From: Cytophagaceae bacterium
GTDB lineage: Bacteria > Bacteroidota > Bacteroidia > Cytophagales > Spirosomataceae
Assembly: GCA_027486845.1 (NCBI GenBank)
Contig: JAIXOL010000051.1
Location: 37,607-101,606 of the forward strand
DNA: 64,000 bases
Direction of reading: 5' to 3'
Shown in pieces: positions 34,682-44,089 of this stretch. Under the pieces are notes generated by a model. The model did no database searches. It was not told the origin of the DNA and saw only the letters and a list, made by a program, of their open reading frames with translations. Positions within the stretch are counted from its first letter, which is position 1. The number at the start of each line of letters is the position of its first letter. The position numbers and the translations under genes were made by a program.

Positions 34682-36622
34682 ATGAGCCAAAATCACAAAA
34701 ACCTTGATAAGGTTACGGCCGCTGGATTACTTATAACACTCGGTATTATTTTTGGAGACATAGGGACTTCTCCACTCTACGTTATGCAGGCCATTATTGG
34801 CAAAGAAAAAATTGATAATGAAATTGTATTTGGTTCGCTATCACTTATTTTTTGGACACTTACATTACAGACCACTCTTAAATACGTTATATTGATTTTA
34901 AGAGCCGATAATAACGGTGAAGGAGGAATCTTTGCACTTTATGCCCTTGTTAGAAGACATGCAAAATGGTTAGTTGTTCCAGCTATTATTGGCGGAAGTG
35001 CTTTGCTTGCTGATGGAATCATTACGCCACCGATTTCGGTTGCTTCAGCTATCGAAGGTTTGCAATTGGTTTATCCAGAAATAGAAACTATACCGATTAT
35101 CATTAGCATCATAACCGTCTTATTTTTGGTACAGGCTTTTGGAACAAACATTGTTGGAAAAGCTTTTGGGCCAATTATGCTTGTTTGGTTTTCTATGTTG
35201 GCTATTTTGGGTATTCTACAAATCGTTAAAAATCCCGTTATATTATCGGCTATTAATCCTTATCATGCTTATCGCCTGTTATTTTTTCACCATGATGGTT
35301 TTTGGTTATTGGGTGCCGTATTTTTGTGTACTACTGGAGCAGAAGCACTTTACTCAGATTTAGGTCACTGCGGACGTGGAAATATCAGAATTAGCTGGAT
35401 TTTTGTGAAAATATGCTTACTTCTAAATTATTTTGGACAAGGTGTGTGGGCTATTTCTATACAAGGACAATATCTGGATGGTCGTAAACCTTTTTTTCAA
35501 TTAATGCCCGGTTGGTTTTTGTTGATTGGTATTGGTATCGCAACGATGGCTACAATCATTGCTAGCCAAGCCTTGATTACGGGTTCATACACACTTATTT
35601 CGGAGGCAATTCGACTTACTTTTTGGCCAAAAGTTCGTTTGAAATATCCTTCTGACCACAAAGGTCAACTTTATATCCGTAGTGTCAACTGGTTACTTTG
35701 GGCAGGATGTGTGGGTGTGGTGCTTTATTTCAAAGAGTCGGCTAATATGGAGGCTGCTTATGGTTTGGCCATTACCCTTACTATGTTGATGACTACAATC
35801 TTAGCAGCATATTACCTTTATTCACACCGCTTTAATAAGATTTGGATTGTTACTTTTTTGGTTGTTTATGTAGGAATAGAAGGAGCTTTTTTGGCAGCAA
35901 ATATGCTTAAATTTATGCATGGGGGTTGGGTATCGGTAGTTATTGCTTCGGTGATTGCGTTGGTAATGATTATTTGGTATCGTTCAAATATTATTAAAAA
36001 TCGTCTAACGGAATTTGTAAAATTAGAAAAATACATTGATGGCTTAAAAGAATTGAGTAATGATGAATCAATTCAAAAATACGCTACGCACCTGGTTTAC
36101 ATGAGTAATGCACACCGAGTTTCAGAAATAGAATCGAAAGTAATGTATTCAATTTTTGAGAAACGACCAAAACGTGCCGATATTTATTGGTTTATACACG
36201 TTGACATAACTGATGAACCTTACACAATGAAATATAAGGTAAATATCATTGAATCAGATGATGTAATCAAGGTAAATTTCAAATTAGGCTTTAGGGTTGA
36301 ACAAAAAATTAATCTCTATTTCAGAAAGGTGATTGAAGAAATGGTTAAACGTAAGGAGGTTGACATTAGAAGTCGATACGAATCTCTAAATAAACAAAAT
36401 GTAACTGGCGATTTCCGCTTTGTGGTTTTGGAAAGATATTTGTCGAATGAAAACAATCTTCCGTTTTGGGAAAGAATAACAATGGAAGCCTATTTCTTCA
36501 TAAAAGGCTTTACAAGCTCAGAAGATAAATGGTTTGGCCTTGATACAAGCAACGTAAAGGTCGAGAAAGTACCATTGATTCTTCGTCCAATTGATAACAT
36601 TACTTTGGAAAGAGAGGATTGA
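34682..36622 (+). CDS. kup: Kup-type potassium uptake protein
   Basis: 646 residues; proton-coupled K+ importer of the inner membrane. About 12 hydrophobic helices span residues 12-440, followed by a ~200-residue cytosolic domain. Family signatures: LGIIFGDIGTSPLYV at the first helix, NGEGGIFALYALVRR in the first loop, LLADGIITPPISVASAIEGL, and GTSALYAD-type TTGAEALYSDLGHCGRGNIR. Length matches E. coli Kup (622) with a slightly longer tail. Monocistronic with its own promoter and a hairpin behind it. Confidence 0.95.
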   Translation: MSQNHKNLDKVTAAGLLITLGIIFGDIGTSPLYVMQAIIGKEKIDNEIVFGSLSLIFWTLTLQTTLKYVILILRADNNGEGGIFALYALVRRHAKWLVVPAIIGGSALLADGIITPPISVASAIEGLQLVYPEIETIPIIISIITVLFLVQAFGTNIVGKAFGPIMLVWFSMLAILGILQIVKNPVILSAINPYHAYRLLFFHHDGFWLLGAVFLCTTGAEALYSDLGHCGRGNIRISWIFVKICLLLNYFGQGVWAISIQGQYLDGRKPFFQLMPGWFLLIGIGIATMATIIASQALITGSYTLISEAIRLTFWPKVRLKYPSDHKGQLYIRSVNWLLWAGCVGVVLYFKESANMEAAYGLAITLTMLMTTILAAYYLYSHRFNKIWIVTFLVVYVGIEGAFLAANMLKFMHGGWVSVVIASVIALVMIIWYRSNIIKNRLTEFVKLEKYIDGLKELSNDESIQKYATHLVYMSNAHRVSEIESKVMYSIFEKRPKRADIYWFIHVDITDEPYTMKYKVNIIESDDVIKVNFKLGFRVEQKINLYFRKVIEEMVKRKEVDIRSRYESLNKQNVTGDFRFVVLERYLSNENNLPFWERITMEAYFFIKGFTSSEDKWFGLDTSNVKVEKVPLILRPIDNITLERED

Positions 36623-36640
36623 TAGCTGAAATATAAAATT

Positions 36641-36689
36641 GCATTATTTCAAAAAAGTCTTAAATAAAAATACCTTTTTGAAATAATGC
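36641..36689. terminator. Hairpin after kup, terminator-like
   Basis: GCATTATTTCAAAAAAG (36641-36657) pairs with CTTTTTGAAATAATGC (36674-36689), a 16-bp stem around a 16-base loop. The T-run is inside the stem, so termination is likely but not classical. Confidence 0.6.
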
Positions 36690-36818
36690 ACACTATGAAT
36701 TGACATAATAACTTACAAGACTGAACTACCGAAGTGAAGCCAACTTATACTGTGTATTACAAACTTTTTATTTGTAAAAACTGGGAATCAGAGGTTCTCC
36801 ATTTAAGGGTATAGGCTA

Positions 36819-37595
36819 TTAAGGCGTTTTGCTTTTCTTCAACAAAATCAACGGCATTCCTTGCTTATAAATTGGTTTTTCGTCGTAATCGTTGATTTGG
36901 TCTAGTTCGAAAATCGTTATCGAATCTCCTTTAGAGCTGAATCCATACATATCTGACTTGTCTTTTTTACCTAAGAAAATCACATCACCATCTTCGTTGG
37001 CCACACAATCTCCGTTTACACAAACGGTGTAGTTGTCATATTTATCCCAACCTTTAATTGTTCCGAATCTACTAAACTCACCTAATTTTTGATTTGATAG
37101 GTGTTCGTAAATGTCCCATTTTCCTTCAAAAAGAACTTTATTGATGGCTGAAGGAAAGGCAACTTTTGGCGTAAAACTTTTGTCAATCAAGCTACTATCA
37201 GCACGAACGAATCGGAAAATACGATTGAGTTTTTTATCAGTAAAAATCAAAGTCTTGGTGCTTGCCGAATATACAATATCAGTTTGGTCATCTTGATTGA
37301 GTTTCAAACTTAGTGTGTCGCCATGGCGTTTCATGGGCAAACTTGTATATTCGGCTTGTCCATTAAAAACCATGATAGAGTCGCCTTTTGAATGGTCATA
37401 AATCAGTTCGGTTGCATAAAAAGTATAGTTGTCAGCTATATTTTTGGGCGAATGAGATGCTTCAAGAGCCTCCAAATATTCTTGGTTTAGCCAATGCCCG
37501 TCTAAGTTTGTAGGAGCCTGATTTTCTTGTTTTGAGGTATTGCAAGAGTTGAGCAATATACAAGCAATAAACGTAGGTAAGAGTGGTTTTTTCAT
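36819..37595 (-). CDS. Hypothetical lipoprotein
   Basis: 258 residues with a lipoprotein signal (MKKPLLPTFIACILLNSCNTS, lipobox LNSC). The mature part opens with APTNLDGHWLNQEYLEALEASHSP and holds several short beta-strand segments (TLIFTDKKLNRIFRFVR, LFEGKWDIYEHLSNQK, GDVIFLGKKDKSDMYGF). The DGHW...FEGKW pairing suggests two lipocalin-like 'GxW' repeats, but I could not assign a family. A -7-like TAACTTTG is present upstream on the minus strand (37625-37618) without a clear -33. Divergent from the MATE gene. Confidence 0.65.
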   Translation of the reverse strand: MKKPLLPTFIACILLNSCNTSKQENQAPTNLDGHWLNQEYLEALEASHSPKNIADNYTFYATELIYDHSKGDSIMVFNGQAEYTSLPMKRHGDTLSLKLNQDDQTDIVYSASTKTLIFTDKKLNRIFRFVRADSSLIDKSFTPKVAFPSAINKVLFEGKWDIYEHLSNQKLGEFSRFGTIKGWDKYDNYTVCVNGDCVANEDGDVIFLGKKDKSDMYGFSSKGDSITIFELDQINDYDEKPIYKQGMPLILLKKSKTP

Positions 37596-37697
37596 TGAAA
37601 AAGGACTAGTGTATTGACAAAGTTAATAATACCGTGCTAATTTTTGAATAAAATTTTACGACCTTTGTGACTAACATTACACTTTATAGTAAATTCT

Positions 37698-39044
37698 ATG
37701 CCAATTTTTTCCCAACCTTACCAAGAAGAAATAAAGAAAACCTTTTTGTTGGCCTTGCCTATTGTGATTGCTCAGTTAGGCGTGGTCTTGATGGGGGTGA
37801 CTGATAATATCATGGTAGGACGATACATTGGAAAAATTGGACTTGGGTCGGCTGGAATTGCAAATTCTATGTCGTTTCTGATTGCTTCTATTGGAATTGG
37901 TGGACTTTCGGTGGTTGCACCGCTGATTTCTAAGGCAAAAGCCGAACGTAATGTTTCCGAAATCAATCGACTTTTTAGGGCAGGAATCAAGGTGTCACTT
38001 TGGTTTAGTTTGATTTTGGCTGTGATTGGTTTTGTTTGTATTTATTATTTCGAGACTTTTCAACAATCACCAGAAATCAATGCCCAAGCTCCCGCTTTTA
38101 TGGCGATTATTATTGTTTCAAATATCTTTATGTTTGTTTTTGCGGCTGCAAAACAACTTTCGGATGGACTTTCTCGTACCTACGTGGCAATGATGATTAC
38201 AGTTTTTGGTTTAATTCTCAACCTGATTTCTAACATTGTTCTGATAAACGGCTATTTAGGTTTTCCGAAAATGGGTTTGATTGGTTCGGCGACTTCAACG
38301 CTTATCACCCGAATTTTGATGATGTTGGCACTTTTGGCCTATTTATTCAATACAAAAACTTTCAAAAAATACTTTCACATAAAATACAAATCGCTGAAAA
38401 CTAACGATTTAGTGTCAATGATTTTTAAAATTGGGGTGCCTAGTGGACTTCAGTTTTTCTTTGAAATTGCAGCGTTTTCGTTGGCCGTAATAATGATGGG
38501 TTGGCTTGGCGAAAACCAATTGGCAGCTCATCAAATAGCAATCAATGTGGCTTCCACAACTTACATGATGGCCTCGGGTCTAGCTATTGCAGGTGGAATT
38601 AGAGTAGGGGAGGGACGTGGACTGAAAAACGTGCGGAAAATAAGGTTTTCAGGTAATGTTGCTTTGCTTTTGGTTACAATTTTCATGACTGCCATGATGT
38701 TGGTTATTTTAGTCTTTAATCGTTTTCTTGTTGAATTGTATATTGCTGATAATGAGGTGATTGTAATTGCAATGAGATTGATGATAGTAGCTGCTATTTT
38801 TCAATTATCCGATGGTATTCAAGTGGTTTCATTGGGTATTCTGCGTGGAATTTCTGATGTGAATATTCCGACTTGGATTACAATGTTTGCCTATTGGGTT
38901 ATTTCGTTGCCTTTGGGTTATTTACTGGCTTTTAATCTCGAAATGGATGCCATCGGTATTTGGTTCGGGCTTTTAGCTGGATTAACGGTTTCTGCTGTTT
39001 TACTCACAGCACGTTTTTATTTTTTAATTAAGAAATTGAATTAG
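37698..39044 (+). CDS. MATE-family multidrug/sodium or proton antiporter (NorM-like)
   Basis: 448 residues with about 12 membrane helices. MATE features: QPYQEEIKKTFLLALPIVIAQLGVVLMGVTDNIMVGRYIG at the start, the second half opening with IFKIGVPSGLQFFFEIAAFSLAVIMMGWLGENQLAAHQIAINVASTTYMMASGLAIAGGIRVGEGRG, and PTWITMFAYWVISLPLGYLL. Substrate cannot be predicted. The gene lies just before rnhB (62 bases), so co-transcription is possible but no functional link is evident. Confidence 0.93.
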   Translation: MPIFSQPYQEEIKKTFLLALPIVIAQLGVVLMGVTDNIMVGRYIGKIGLGSAGIANSMSFLIASIGIGGLSVVAPLISKAKAERNVSEINRLFRAGIKVSLWFSLILAVIGFVCIYYFETFQQSPEINAQAPAFMAIIIVSNIFMFVFAAAKQLSDGLSRTYVAMMITVFGLILNLISNIVLINGYLGFPKMGLIGSATSTLITRILMMLALLAYLFNTKTFKKYFHIKYKSLKTNDLVSMIFKIGVPSGLQFFFEIAAFSLAVIMMGWLGENQLAAHQIAINVASTTYMMASGLAIAGGIRVGEGRGLKNVRKIRFSGNVALLLVTIFMTAMMLVILVFNRFLVELYIADNEVIVIAMRLMIVAAIFQLSDGIQVVSLGILRGISDVNIPTWITMFAYWVISLPLGYLLAFNLEMDAIGIWFGLLAGLTVSAVLLTARFYFLIKKLN

Positions 39045-39106
39045 CCTAATATTATTCTTTCATTCACTACCTCAAAATCGCACGGGCGACCCCGTCACTT
39101 ATTAAT

Positions 39107-39715
39107 TTGCTCAGTTCGTTTTATAATATTGATGCCATAGAGGCAGGGCTTGATGAAGCAGGCCGAGGATGTTTAGCTGGGCCGGTGGTAGCTGCGGCCG
39201 TTATTTTGCCAAAAGATTATACGCATAAATGGCTCAATGATTCTAAACAACTCAATCACCAACAAAGAGAAATGTTGAAGGTGGAAATTGAACGAGATGC
39301 CATTGCTTTTGCTATTGCGGAAGCTTCAAACGAAGAAATTGATAAAATAAATATTTTGAAAGCAAGTTTCTTGGCAATGCACCGAGCGGTCGATGGTCTA
39401 AATCTTTGCCCCGAACATTTATTGATTGATGGCAATCGTTTTATGCCTTATCCACTAATTCCGCATACTTGCATTGTGAAAGGCGATACGAAGTTTTTGT
39501 CTATTGCCGCAGCCTCAATATTGGCAAAAACCTATCGTGATGATTTAATGGTAAAATTGGCTAGTGAATTTCCGCACTATCGTTGGGAGCAAAATGCGGG
39601 TTATCCAACGCCATTTCACAAAAAAGCGATAAAAGAGCATGGTTTTACACCCTTTCATCGCCTTACATTTCGCAGTGAAATTAAGCCTAAAACTTCAATC
39701 CCTTTAAGTAAATAG
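39107..39715 (+). CDS. rnhB: Ribonuclease HII
   Basis: 202 residues; cuts RNA from RNA-DNA hybrids and misincorporated ribonucleotides. Catalytic residues: LDEAGRG (Asp, Glu), DSKQL, Asp in [10 protein letters not shown] and [21 protein letters not shown]. The start is a TTG at 39107; there is no ATG in frame before the essential DEAGRG motif, so a non-ATG start is required. The last 29 bases overlap, in convergent orientation, the 3' end of the Tat-exported isomerase-like gene on the minus strand. The overlap codes the C-terminal tails of both proteins. Confidence 0.94.
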   Translation: MLSSFYNIDAIEAGLDEAGRGCLAGPVVAAAVILPKDYTHKWLNDSKQLNHQQREMLKVEIERDAIAFAIAEASNEEIDKINILKASFLAMHRAVDGLNLCPEHLLIDGNRFMPYPLIPHTCIVKGDTKFLSIAAASILAKTYRDDLMVKLASEFPHYRWEQNAGYPTPFHKKAIKEHGFTPFHRLTFRSEIKPKTSIPLSK

Positions 39716-40529
39716 CATCGCTTTTCATACTTTCGATTGGTCCAACTGGATATTGCTCTTGTTCAACCAGAAAATACTTGATTCCGCTATCTTTGGCTGC
39801 ACGAAGCAAGCTTTTATAGTCGATTATTCCAGAGGCAAGGTCGGTTTGCTGTGGTTTTGGGTCTTTTGTAGCAAGTTGTTTGATGTGACAAAGCTCGTAG
39901 CGATTGCCAAATTGCTTTAAATGTTCAATACTGTTTTCGCCTGCCGCTTCGCTCCAGCACATATCCAATTCAAAACATACGATTGAAGGGTCGGTGTTTT
40001 CAAGCAAAATCCTTTGTCCTTTGATTCCATTGGCATTTTGGAAAGAGTAGGCATGATTATGATAACCGTAACGCAAGCCGTATTTTTTACAGATTTCGCC
40101 ATTTTTTGTGAAAGCTTCGGCTTTTTGTTTCCAAGCATCAGCCGATGGCTGCATTCCGATACCTGGACAAATTACATATTTCAAACCACCTTCTGCACAT
40201 TTGGCAATCATTTCTTCATTAGTATCAGGTAAACCTAAGTGAGTACTAACCATTTTTACACCAATATCTCCTAAATATGCTTTTGCATCTTTTGGTGTCA
40301 TGCCCCAAAATGGGTCTTTAGAGTAGCTTTCAAAATATGTATAACCCATATCAGCTAATTGCTTCATGTAGTTTTTAGGGTCTTTCGGAAGCACATCACG
40401 AATGCTATAAAGTTGACAACCAAATTGTTTTAACGAGCCTTTGGCATGCAAATCATTAGTTATAAATGCTAATGCGGCCAATGAAGCCGATTGTTTAAAA
40501 AAATTTCTACGATTGATATTCATTGTCAT
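39687..40529 (-). CDS. Tat-exported sugar phosphate isomerase/epimerase-like (TIM-barrel) protein
   Basis: 280 residues beginning with a twin-arginine signal ([25 protein letters not shown]). The remainder is an AP endonuclease 2/xylose isomerase-like TIM barrel: [111 protein letters not shown] and [11 protein letters not shown]. Metal ligands (Glu, Asp, His, Glu) are in the expected places. Such Tat-exported members are common in Bacteroidota, often in sugar-degradation loci, but none surrounds it here. Substrate unknown. Confidence 0.88.
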   Translation of the reverse strand: MTMNINRRNFFKQSASLAALAFITNDLHAKGSLKQFGCQLYSIRDVLPKDPKNYMKQLADMGYTYFESYSKDPFWGMTPKDAKAYLGDIGVKMVSTHLGLPDTNEEMIAKCAEGGLKYVICPGIGMQPSADAWKQKAEAFTKNGEICKKYGLRYGYHNHAYSFQNANGIKGQRILLENTDPSIVCFELDMCWSEAAGENSIEHLKQFGNRYELCHIKQLATKDPKPQQTDLASGIIDYKSLLRAAKDSGIKYFLVEQEQYPVGPIESMKSDAIYLKGLKF

Positions 40530-40632
40530 AATTTAAGGTTGAGTTAAAAAGAGGAAGCAATTTAGTAGATTTATCATAGATAATTGTCAGTTCTGAAAAT
40601 AAAAATAGCAACTTATAAATAAGCCTCATTAA

Positions 40633-40680
40633 CTTTTCTCCATAGTGATGGGTTTGCAAACCCACCACTATGGAGAAAAG
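40633..40680. repeat. Large near-perfect palindrome, REP-like (may terminate the AIM24-like gene)
   Basis: CTTTTCTCCATAGTG (40633-40647) is complementary to CACTATGGAGAAAAG (40666-40680), and inside is TGGGTTTGCAAACCCA, leaving only one mispair in 48 bases. It lies 15 bases downstream of the AIM24-like stop on the minus strand and shares the GGGTTTGCAAAC core with 28693-28714. A T-run of 7 follows on the minus strand before it (A-rich on the other side), so it can act as a terminator too. Confidence 0.65.
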
Positions 40681-40695
40681 GATAATTTTTTTCTT

Positions 40696-41475
40696 TTATC
40701 CTTCAAACAAACTGCCCAAGCCACCCAAAACTGAGCCACTTTCTTTTGTAGCATTTCCACCATAAGGAGAAAGGCGTTGAATCAGTTTAGAAATTGGCAA
40801 TGACTGAATCCATACTTTTCCTGTTCCACGGAGTGTTGCCAAGAAGATACCTTCACCACCAAAAACCATTGATTTCAGACTTCCAGAACGCTCAATGTCA
40901 AATTGGAGTTGAGGCTCAAAACCAACTACACAGCCAGTGTCAATCCGAAGCGTTTCGTTATTTAGTTGACGCTCAATTACAACACCACCTGAGTGAATAA
41001 ACGCCATCCCATCACCTTGTATTTTTTCAAGAATGAAGCCTTCGCCTCCAAAGAAACCTGCTCCGAGTTTTTGATTAAAATGTATCGAAATGCTAGTACC
41101 CATTGCGGCACATAAAAAGGCATCTTTTTGTACGATAAGCGTATTACCCATGATTTTTGCTAAATCAACGGCTTTGATTGTGCCTGGGTATGGAGCGGCA
41201 AAAGCCACTTTACGCTTAATGTTTGAGCGGTTGGTGAAGTGAGTCATGAAAATCGACTCGCCCATCAATACTCTGCTACCTGCTTGCATCAATTTGCCAA
41301 AAAGGCTTTGTTGGGGCTGCGAGCCATCACCCATTTTGGTTTCAAACATGATGCCATCTTCCATGAAAAGCATCGTGCCAGCTTCAGCAATAACGGTTTC
41401 GTTGGGGTCCAGTTCTATTTCGACGATTTGTATATCTTCGCCAAAGATTTTGTAGTCAATTTCGTGAGAACGCAT
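40696..41475 (-). CDS. AIM24-family (TIGR00266-like) protein
   Basis: 259 residues starting at the ATG at 41475; the frame is open 20 codons further, but the family begins with M-(R)-S-H-E-I-D-Y-K-I-G, as here ([16 protein letters not shown]). The rest shows the AIM24 pattern: [129 protein letters not shown] and [27 protein letters not shown] single tryptophan-rich beta-domain protein of unknown molecular role, cytosolic. Followed by a very strong palindrome. Confidence 0.9.
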   Translation of the reverse strand: MRSHEIDYKIFGEDIQIVEIELDPNETVIAEAGTMLFMEDGIMFETKMGDGSQPQQSLFGKLMQAGSRVLMGESIFMTHFTNRSNIKRKVAFAAPYPGTIKAVDLAKIMGNTLIVQKDAFLCAAMGTSISIHFNQKLGAGFFGGEGFILEKIQGDGMAFIHSGGVVIERQLNNETLRIDTGCVVGFEPQLQFDIERSGSLKSMVFGGEGIFLATLRGTGKVWIQSLPISKLIQRLSPYGGNATKESGSVLGGLGSLFEG

Positions 41476-42237
41476 AGAATTAATTTGGTTTAAATTTTGT
41501 AAAACGAAGATAGGGCTTAAGCTGAAATCTTTCAAAAAAATCTACATAAATGTATATATGAAGATGAAGAAAGGTTATTTTTTATAAAAATGATTCTTGC
41601 CACAACCTTTTGTTATTGAAATGTTTTTGAGCATAGAAACCAAAATATGATGAAAAATATCAAAGACTTTTCCATTTTAGTTTTTTTAGCTAGTACAAAC
41701 GAAGAAGTTGAGGTTATACAATCCACATTGGTCTAAAAAATTGAATTAAATTTTTATTAAGAACTCACCTTTCAAGAAGGTATAAAAATCAAGATGATAA
41801 GAGTAGAAGATACTCGATGTCTATAAAATATTACCTGTATTTGAGCCAAAATGGTAAAGATTAACTTTATAATCTGCTAAAAGTGTGTATCAAAAGATTC
41901 CTCAGTAGATTTTGAATCAAAACCCATTAAAACAACTGTTGATTTAAGTGATGCGAATTATTAAGTAGAGGTTTCGGACGAGTTTCCTTATTCTAAATGA
42001 ATTATTGAAATTATTCAAAAGACTATTAATTACTGAAAAAAGAAATGAGATTCTAGACAGTTCGTTGCATCGATAAAATACTAAAACCAATATTTGCACT
42101 ATTTCAATTTGTCGATTAACATTTTCTCACTATTTAAGTAGGTATAACCATGAAAAAGATGCAGATTAGATTTGTAATCCACTTTTATTGCGTAGAAAAT
42201 AGAAAAGAACGAAGTCAGAGCTTCGGCCCTCAATTTA
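41476..42237. other. Intergenic region, 762 bp, possible decayed gene
   Basis: No intact gene. From ATG at 41650 one plus-strand frame reads MKNIKDFSILVFLASTNEEVEV then hits stop codons at roughly the density expected by chance for this base composition, yet retains acidic, protein-like segments (for example DFESKPIKTTVDLSDANY near 41910-41964 and VEVSDEFPYSK just after it). This may be an old pseudogene. Near 42163-42182 is GATTAGATTTGTAATCCAC, a remnant of the TTTGTAATCC-type palindrome. Otherwise featureless AT-rich DNA. Confidence 0.4.
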
Positions 42238-42540
42238 TTATTTTGGCTCTTCTGCAGCAGGTGTTTCGGTTGCTACCTTTGCTTTTCCAAATAATTCTTG
42301 TAAAAATGCCTCAGCATCTGGAAAACTATCTTTCAATGCCGCACCTGCTTCAGTTTTTAGTTTCTCAAAATACTCAGGAGCTTTATCAATCGCTTGTTCG
42401 GCTTCATCTTTAAACTGCCCCGCTTTTATTTTCAAATCTGCTAAAGCTTTTTCTCCTTCTTCAGTTTGAAAATATTTATTAAGTGCTACGCCCGCCGCTG
42501 CTCCGAGTATGAATGTTGCTAAATGTTTTACGTTGACCAT
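42238..42540 (-). CDS. YtxH-like small membrane-anchored protein
   Basis: 100 residues. A single N-terminal hydrophobic/glycine-rich segment (ATFILGAAAGVALNKYF) followed by a long amphipathic, Lys/Glu/Ala-rich helix (TEEGEKALADLKIKAGQFKDEAEQAIDKAPEYFEKLKTEAG), typical of YtxH/gas-vesicle-like proteins that are usually stress-linked. The C-terminus is acidic (TETPAAEEPK). No operon partner. Function unknown beyond the family. Confidence 0.75.
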   Translation of the reverse strand: MVNVKHLATFILGAAAGVALNKYFQTEEGEKALADLKIKAGQFKDEAEQAIDKAPEYFEKLKTEAGAALKDSFPDAEAFLQELFGKAKVATETPAAEEPK

Positions 42541-42660
42541 ATTAGTAAATGTTGTTTTATGTGTTTAATGCCGAATCTTTGACTAAATTCATTTATGAAA
42601 TTATCAAACTTTATTTATTAATAATTGATAATTTTGGCGATTGGTAAATTTAATACGCAA

Positions 42661-43329
42661 ATGGACGAAAACCTTGTTGACTATTACGCAGAGCTTCTTT
42701 ACGATTATCATTTTTTGAAACAATCCTTGCAAAAAGCCGAAGCAATTTTTGTTTTGGGAAGCCACGACCCTGGTGTAGCCGACTATGCAGTAGAACTTTA
42801 CAAGGAAGGATGGGCAAATTACATTATTTTTTCGGGAGGGGTAATTCGTCCTATCGGAGAACTCCGAAACCTAAGTCCTAAGTCAGAAGCAGATGCTTTT
42901 TTTGATATTGCAGTAAATGCAGGAGTGCCTGCCGAAGCAATTATACTTGACAATGAAGCTACAAATACTGGTGAGAATTTCGCGTGTACAAGAAAGATTT
43001 TGAAGGAAAAAGGTTATAATTTTCAGAGTTTTATTTTGGTTCAGAAACCTTACATGGTACGTCGAACTTATGCAACAGCTTTAGTTCAATTTGCTGAGTT
43101 TAGATTTATTTCAATCGCCAAACCTGATTCTTATGCTCAATATATTGCCCGGTGTGCCGAAAATAATATAAGTAAAAAACGAGTAATTAGTAACATGACG
43201 GGCGATTTACAACGCTTGAAAATTTACCCAGAAAAAGGATTCTTGGTAAATATGGAAATCCCAGAAAATGTATGGGAAGCTTACGAAAAACTCGTCGAAA
43301 TGGGTTTTGAAGGGCGAATGCCTAATTAG
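42661..43329 (+). CDS. YdcF/ElyC-like DUF218 protein
   Basis: 222 residues from ATG 42661; an in-frame TTG 36 bases upstream exists, but the ATG gives the N-terminus MDENLVDYYAELLYDYHFLKQSLQKAEAIFVLGSHDPGVADYAVELYKEGWANYIIFSGG, a good match to cytosolic DUF218 proteins. Conserved features: the LGSHD loop, FSGG, KSEADAFFDIAVNAGVPAEAIILDNEATNTGENFACTRKIL, and the KPYMVRRTYAT segment. DUF218 proteins bind nucleotide-like ligands in some cases; specific function unknown. No membrane segment, unlike E. coli ElyC. Single gene. Confidence 0.88.
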   Translation: MDENLVDYYAELLYDYHFLKQSLQKAEAIFVLGSHDPGVADYAVELYKEGWANYIIFSGGVIRPIGELRNLSPKSEADAFFDIAVNAGVPAEAIILDNEATNTGENFACTRKILKEKGYNFQSFILVQKPYMVRRTYATALVQFAEFRFISIAKPDSYAQYIARCAENNISKKRVISNMTGDLQRLKIYPEKGFLVNMEIPENVWEAYEKLVEMGFEGRMPN

Positions 43330-43426
43330 TTAGGAAGGTTTGTATATAAAAGTTTGAAATTTAGTGTTTTAAGCATAGTTTTAATAAAAAACATATAATT
43401 AATTTATCCAAAAGTCTTTTCAATTT

Positions 43427-44089
43427 ATGAAAGCTTATACATTCTTATTGCTACATCTTTTAGCCTTTGCAGTTTTTGGTCAAAACGAAAAACCTTCAAT
43501 TAAAGGTGATAATGATGTTTGTGCAGGGGCTAAAGCAACCTATAGCTACACAATTGCCGATAAGAGCATAAAATTTAAAGATTGGGTTTTGCCAGAAGGG
43601 GCTGAAAAAATATCTGAAAATAAAAATAAAATTACTGTGCAGTTTGCCAAAAATGGAAGTTACGAACTCAAAGCCATTTTTATTTCAGAAGACAATGTCC
43701 TTAGTAGCCAAACATTTAAGGTTGCGGTGAAAGAGCAACTAAAAATTAGCATTGCCGGATTAGACAGAGTTTATTCAAAATCTGATAACGTTTTTGAAGC
43801 AAATCCAAATTCAGATGGCGATGTTTTCAATTGGTCGGTTTATCTTTCACAAGGCGGTACTGATTTATTACATGGAAACTTGGGTGTTACTGCGAAAAAT
43901 TTTGAGGATGCAGTAATTTATTCTTATCCAGACAAATCGTCAATTATGCTTGATTTTAGAAGACCTGGCATTTACGAATTAAAAGTTTTCAGTAAAGGTA
44001 AAAATGGTTGCGAAAGCTTAGTTCAAACAAAAACAATTAAAGCCTACTTAGTACCAAAAAATCGAGTTTTGACAACAAATATGCCTTAA
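43427..44089 (+). CDS. Exported protein with PKD/Ig-like beta-sandwich repeats
   Basis: 220 residues with a signal peptide (MKAYTFLLLHLLAFAVFGQ). The mature part shows two ~90-residue beta-sandwich units, each opening with a Cys- or Ser-containing strand and a D/G-rich turn: IKGDNDVCAGAKATYSYTIADKSIKFKDWVLPEG...YELKAIFIS, then ISIAGLDRVYSKSDNVFEANPNSDGDVFNWSVYLSQGG...YELKVFSKGKNGCESL. The pattern (W-V-x-P-x-G/GDVFNW, Y-E-L-K) matches PKD-like domains in Bacteroidota surface proteins. The last 4 bases overlap the convergent CoA-binding gene. Confidence 0.72.
   Translation: MKAYTFLLLHLLAFAVFGQNEKPSIKGDNDVCAGAKATYSYTIADKSIKFKDWVLPEGAEKISENKNKITVQFAKNGSYELKAIFISEDNVLSSQTFKVAVKEQLKISIAGLDRVYSKSDNVFEANPNSDGDVFNWSVYLSQGGTDLLHGNLGVTAKNFEDAVIYSYPDKSSIMLDFRRPGIYELKVFSKGKNGCESLVQTKTIKAYLVPKNRVLTTNMP

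Noticed and set aside
41476..41535. Upstream extension of the AIM24-like protein
   Set aside because: The family begins at [10 protein letters not shown]; 20 extra residues show no conserved features.
42625..42660. TTG start for the DUF218 protein
   Set aside because: ATG at 42661 gives the family-like N-terminus.
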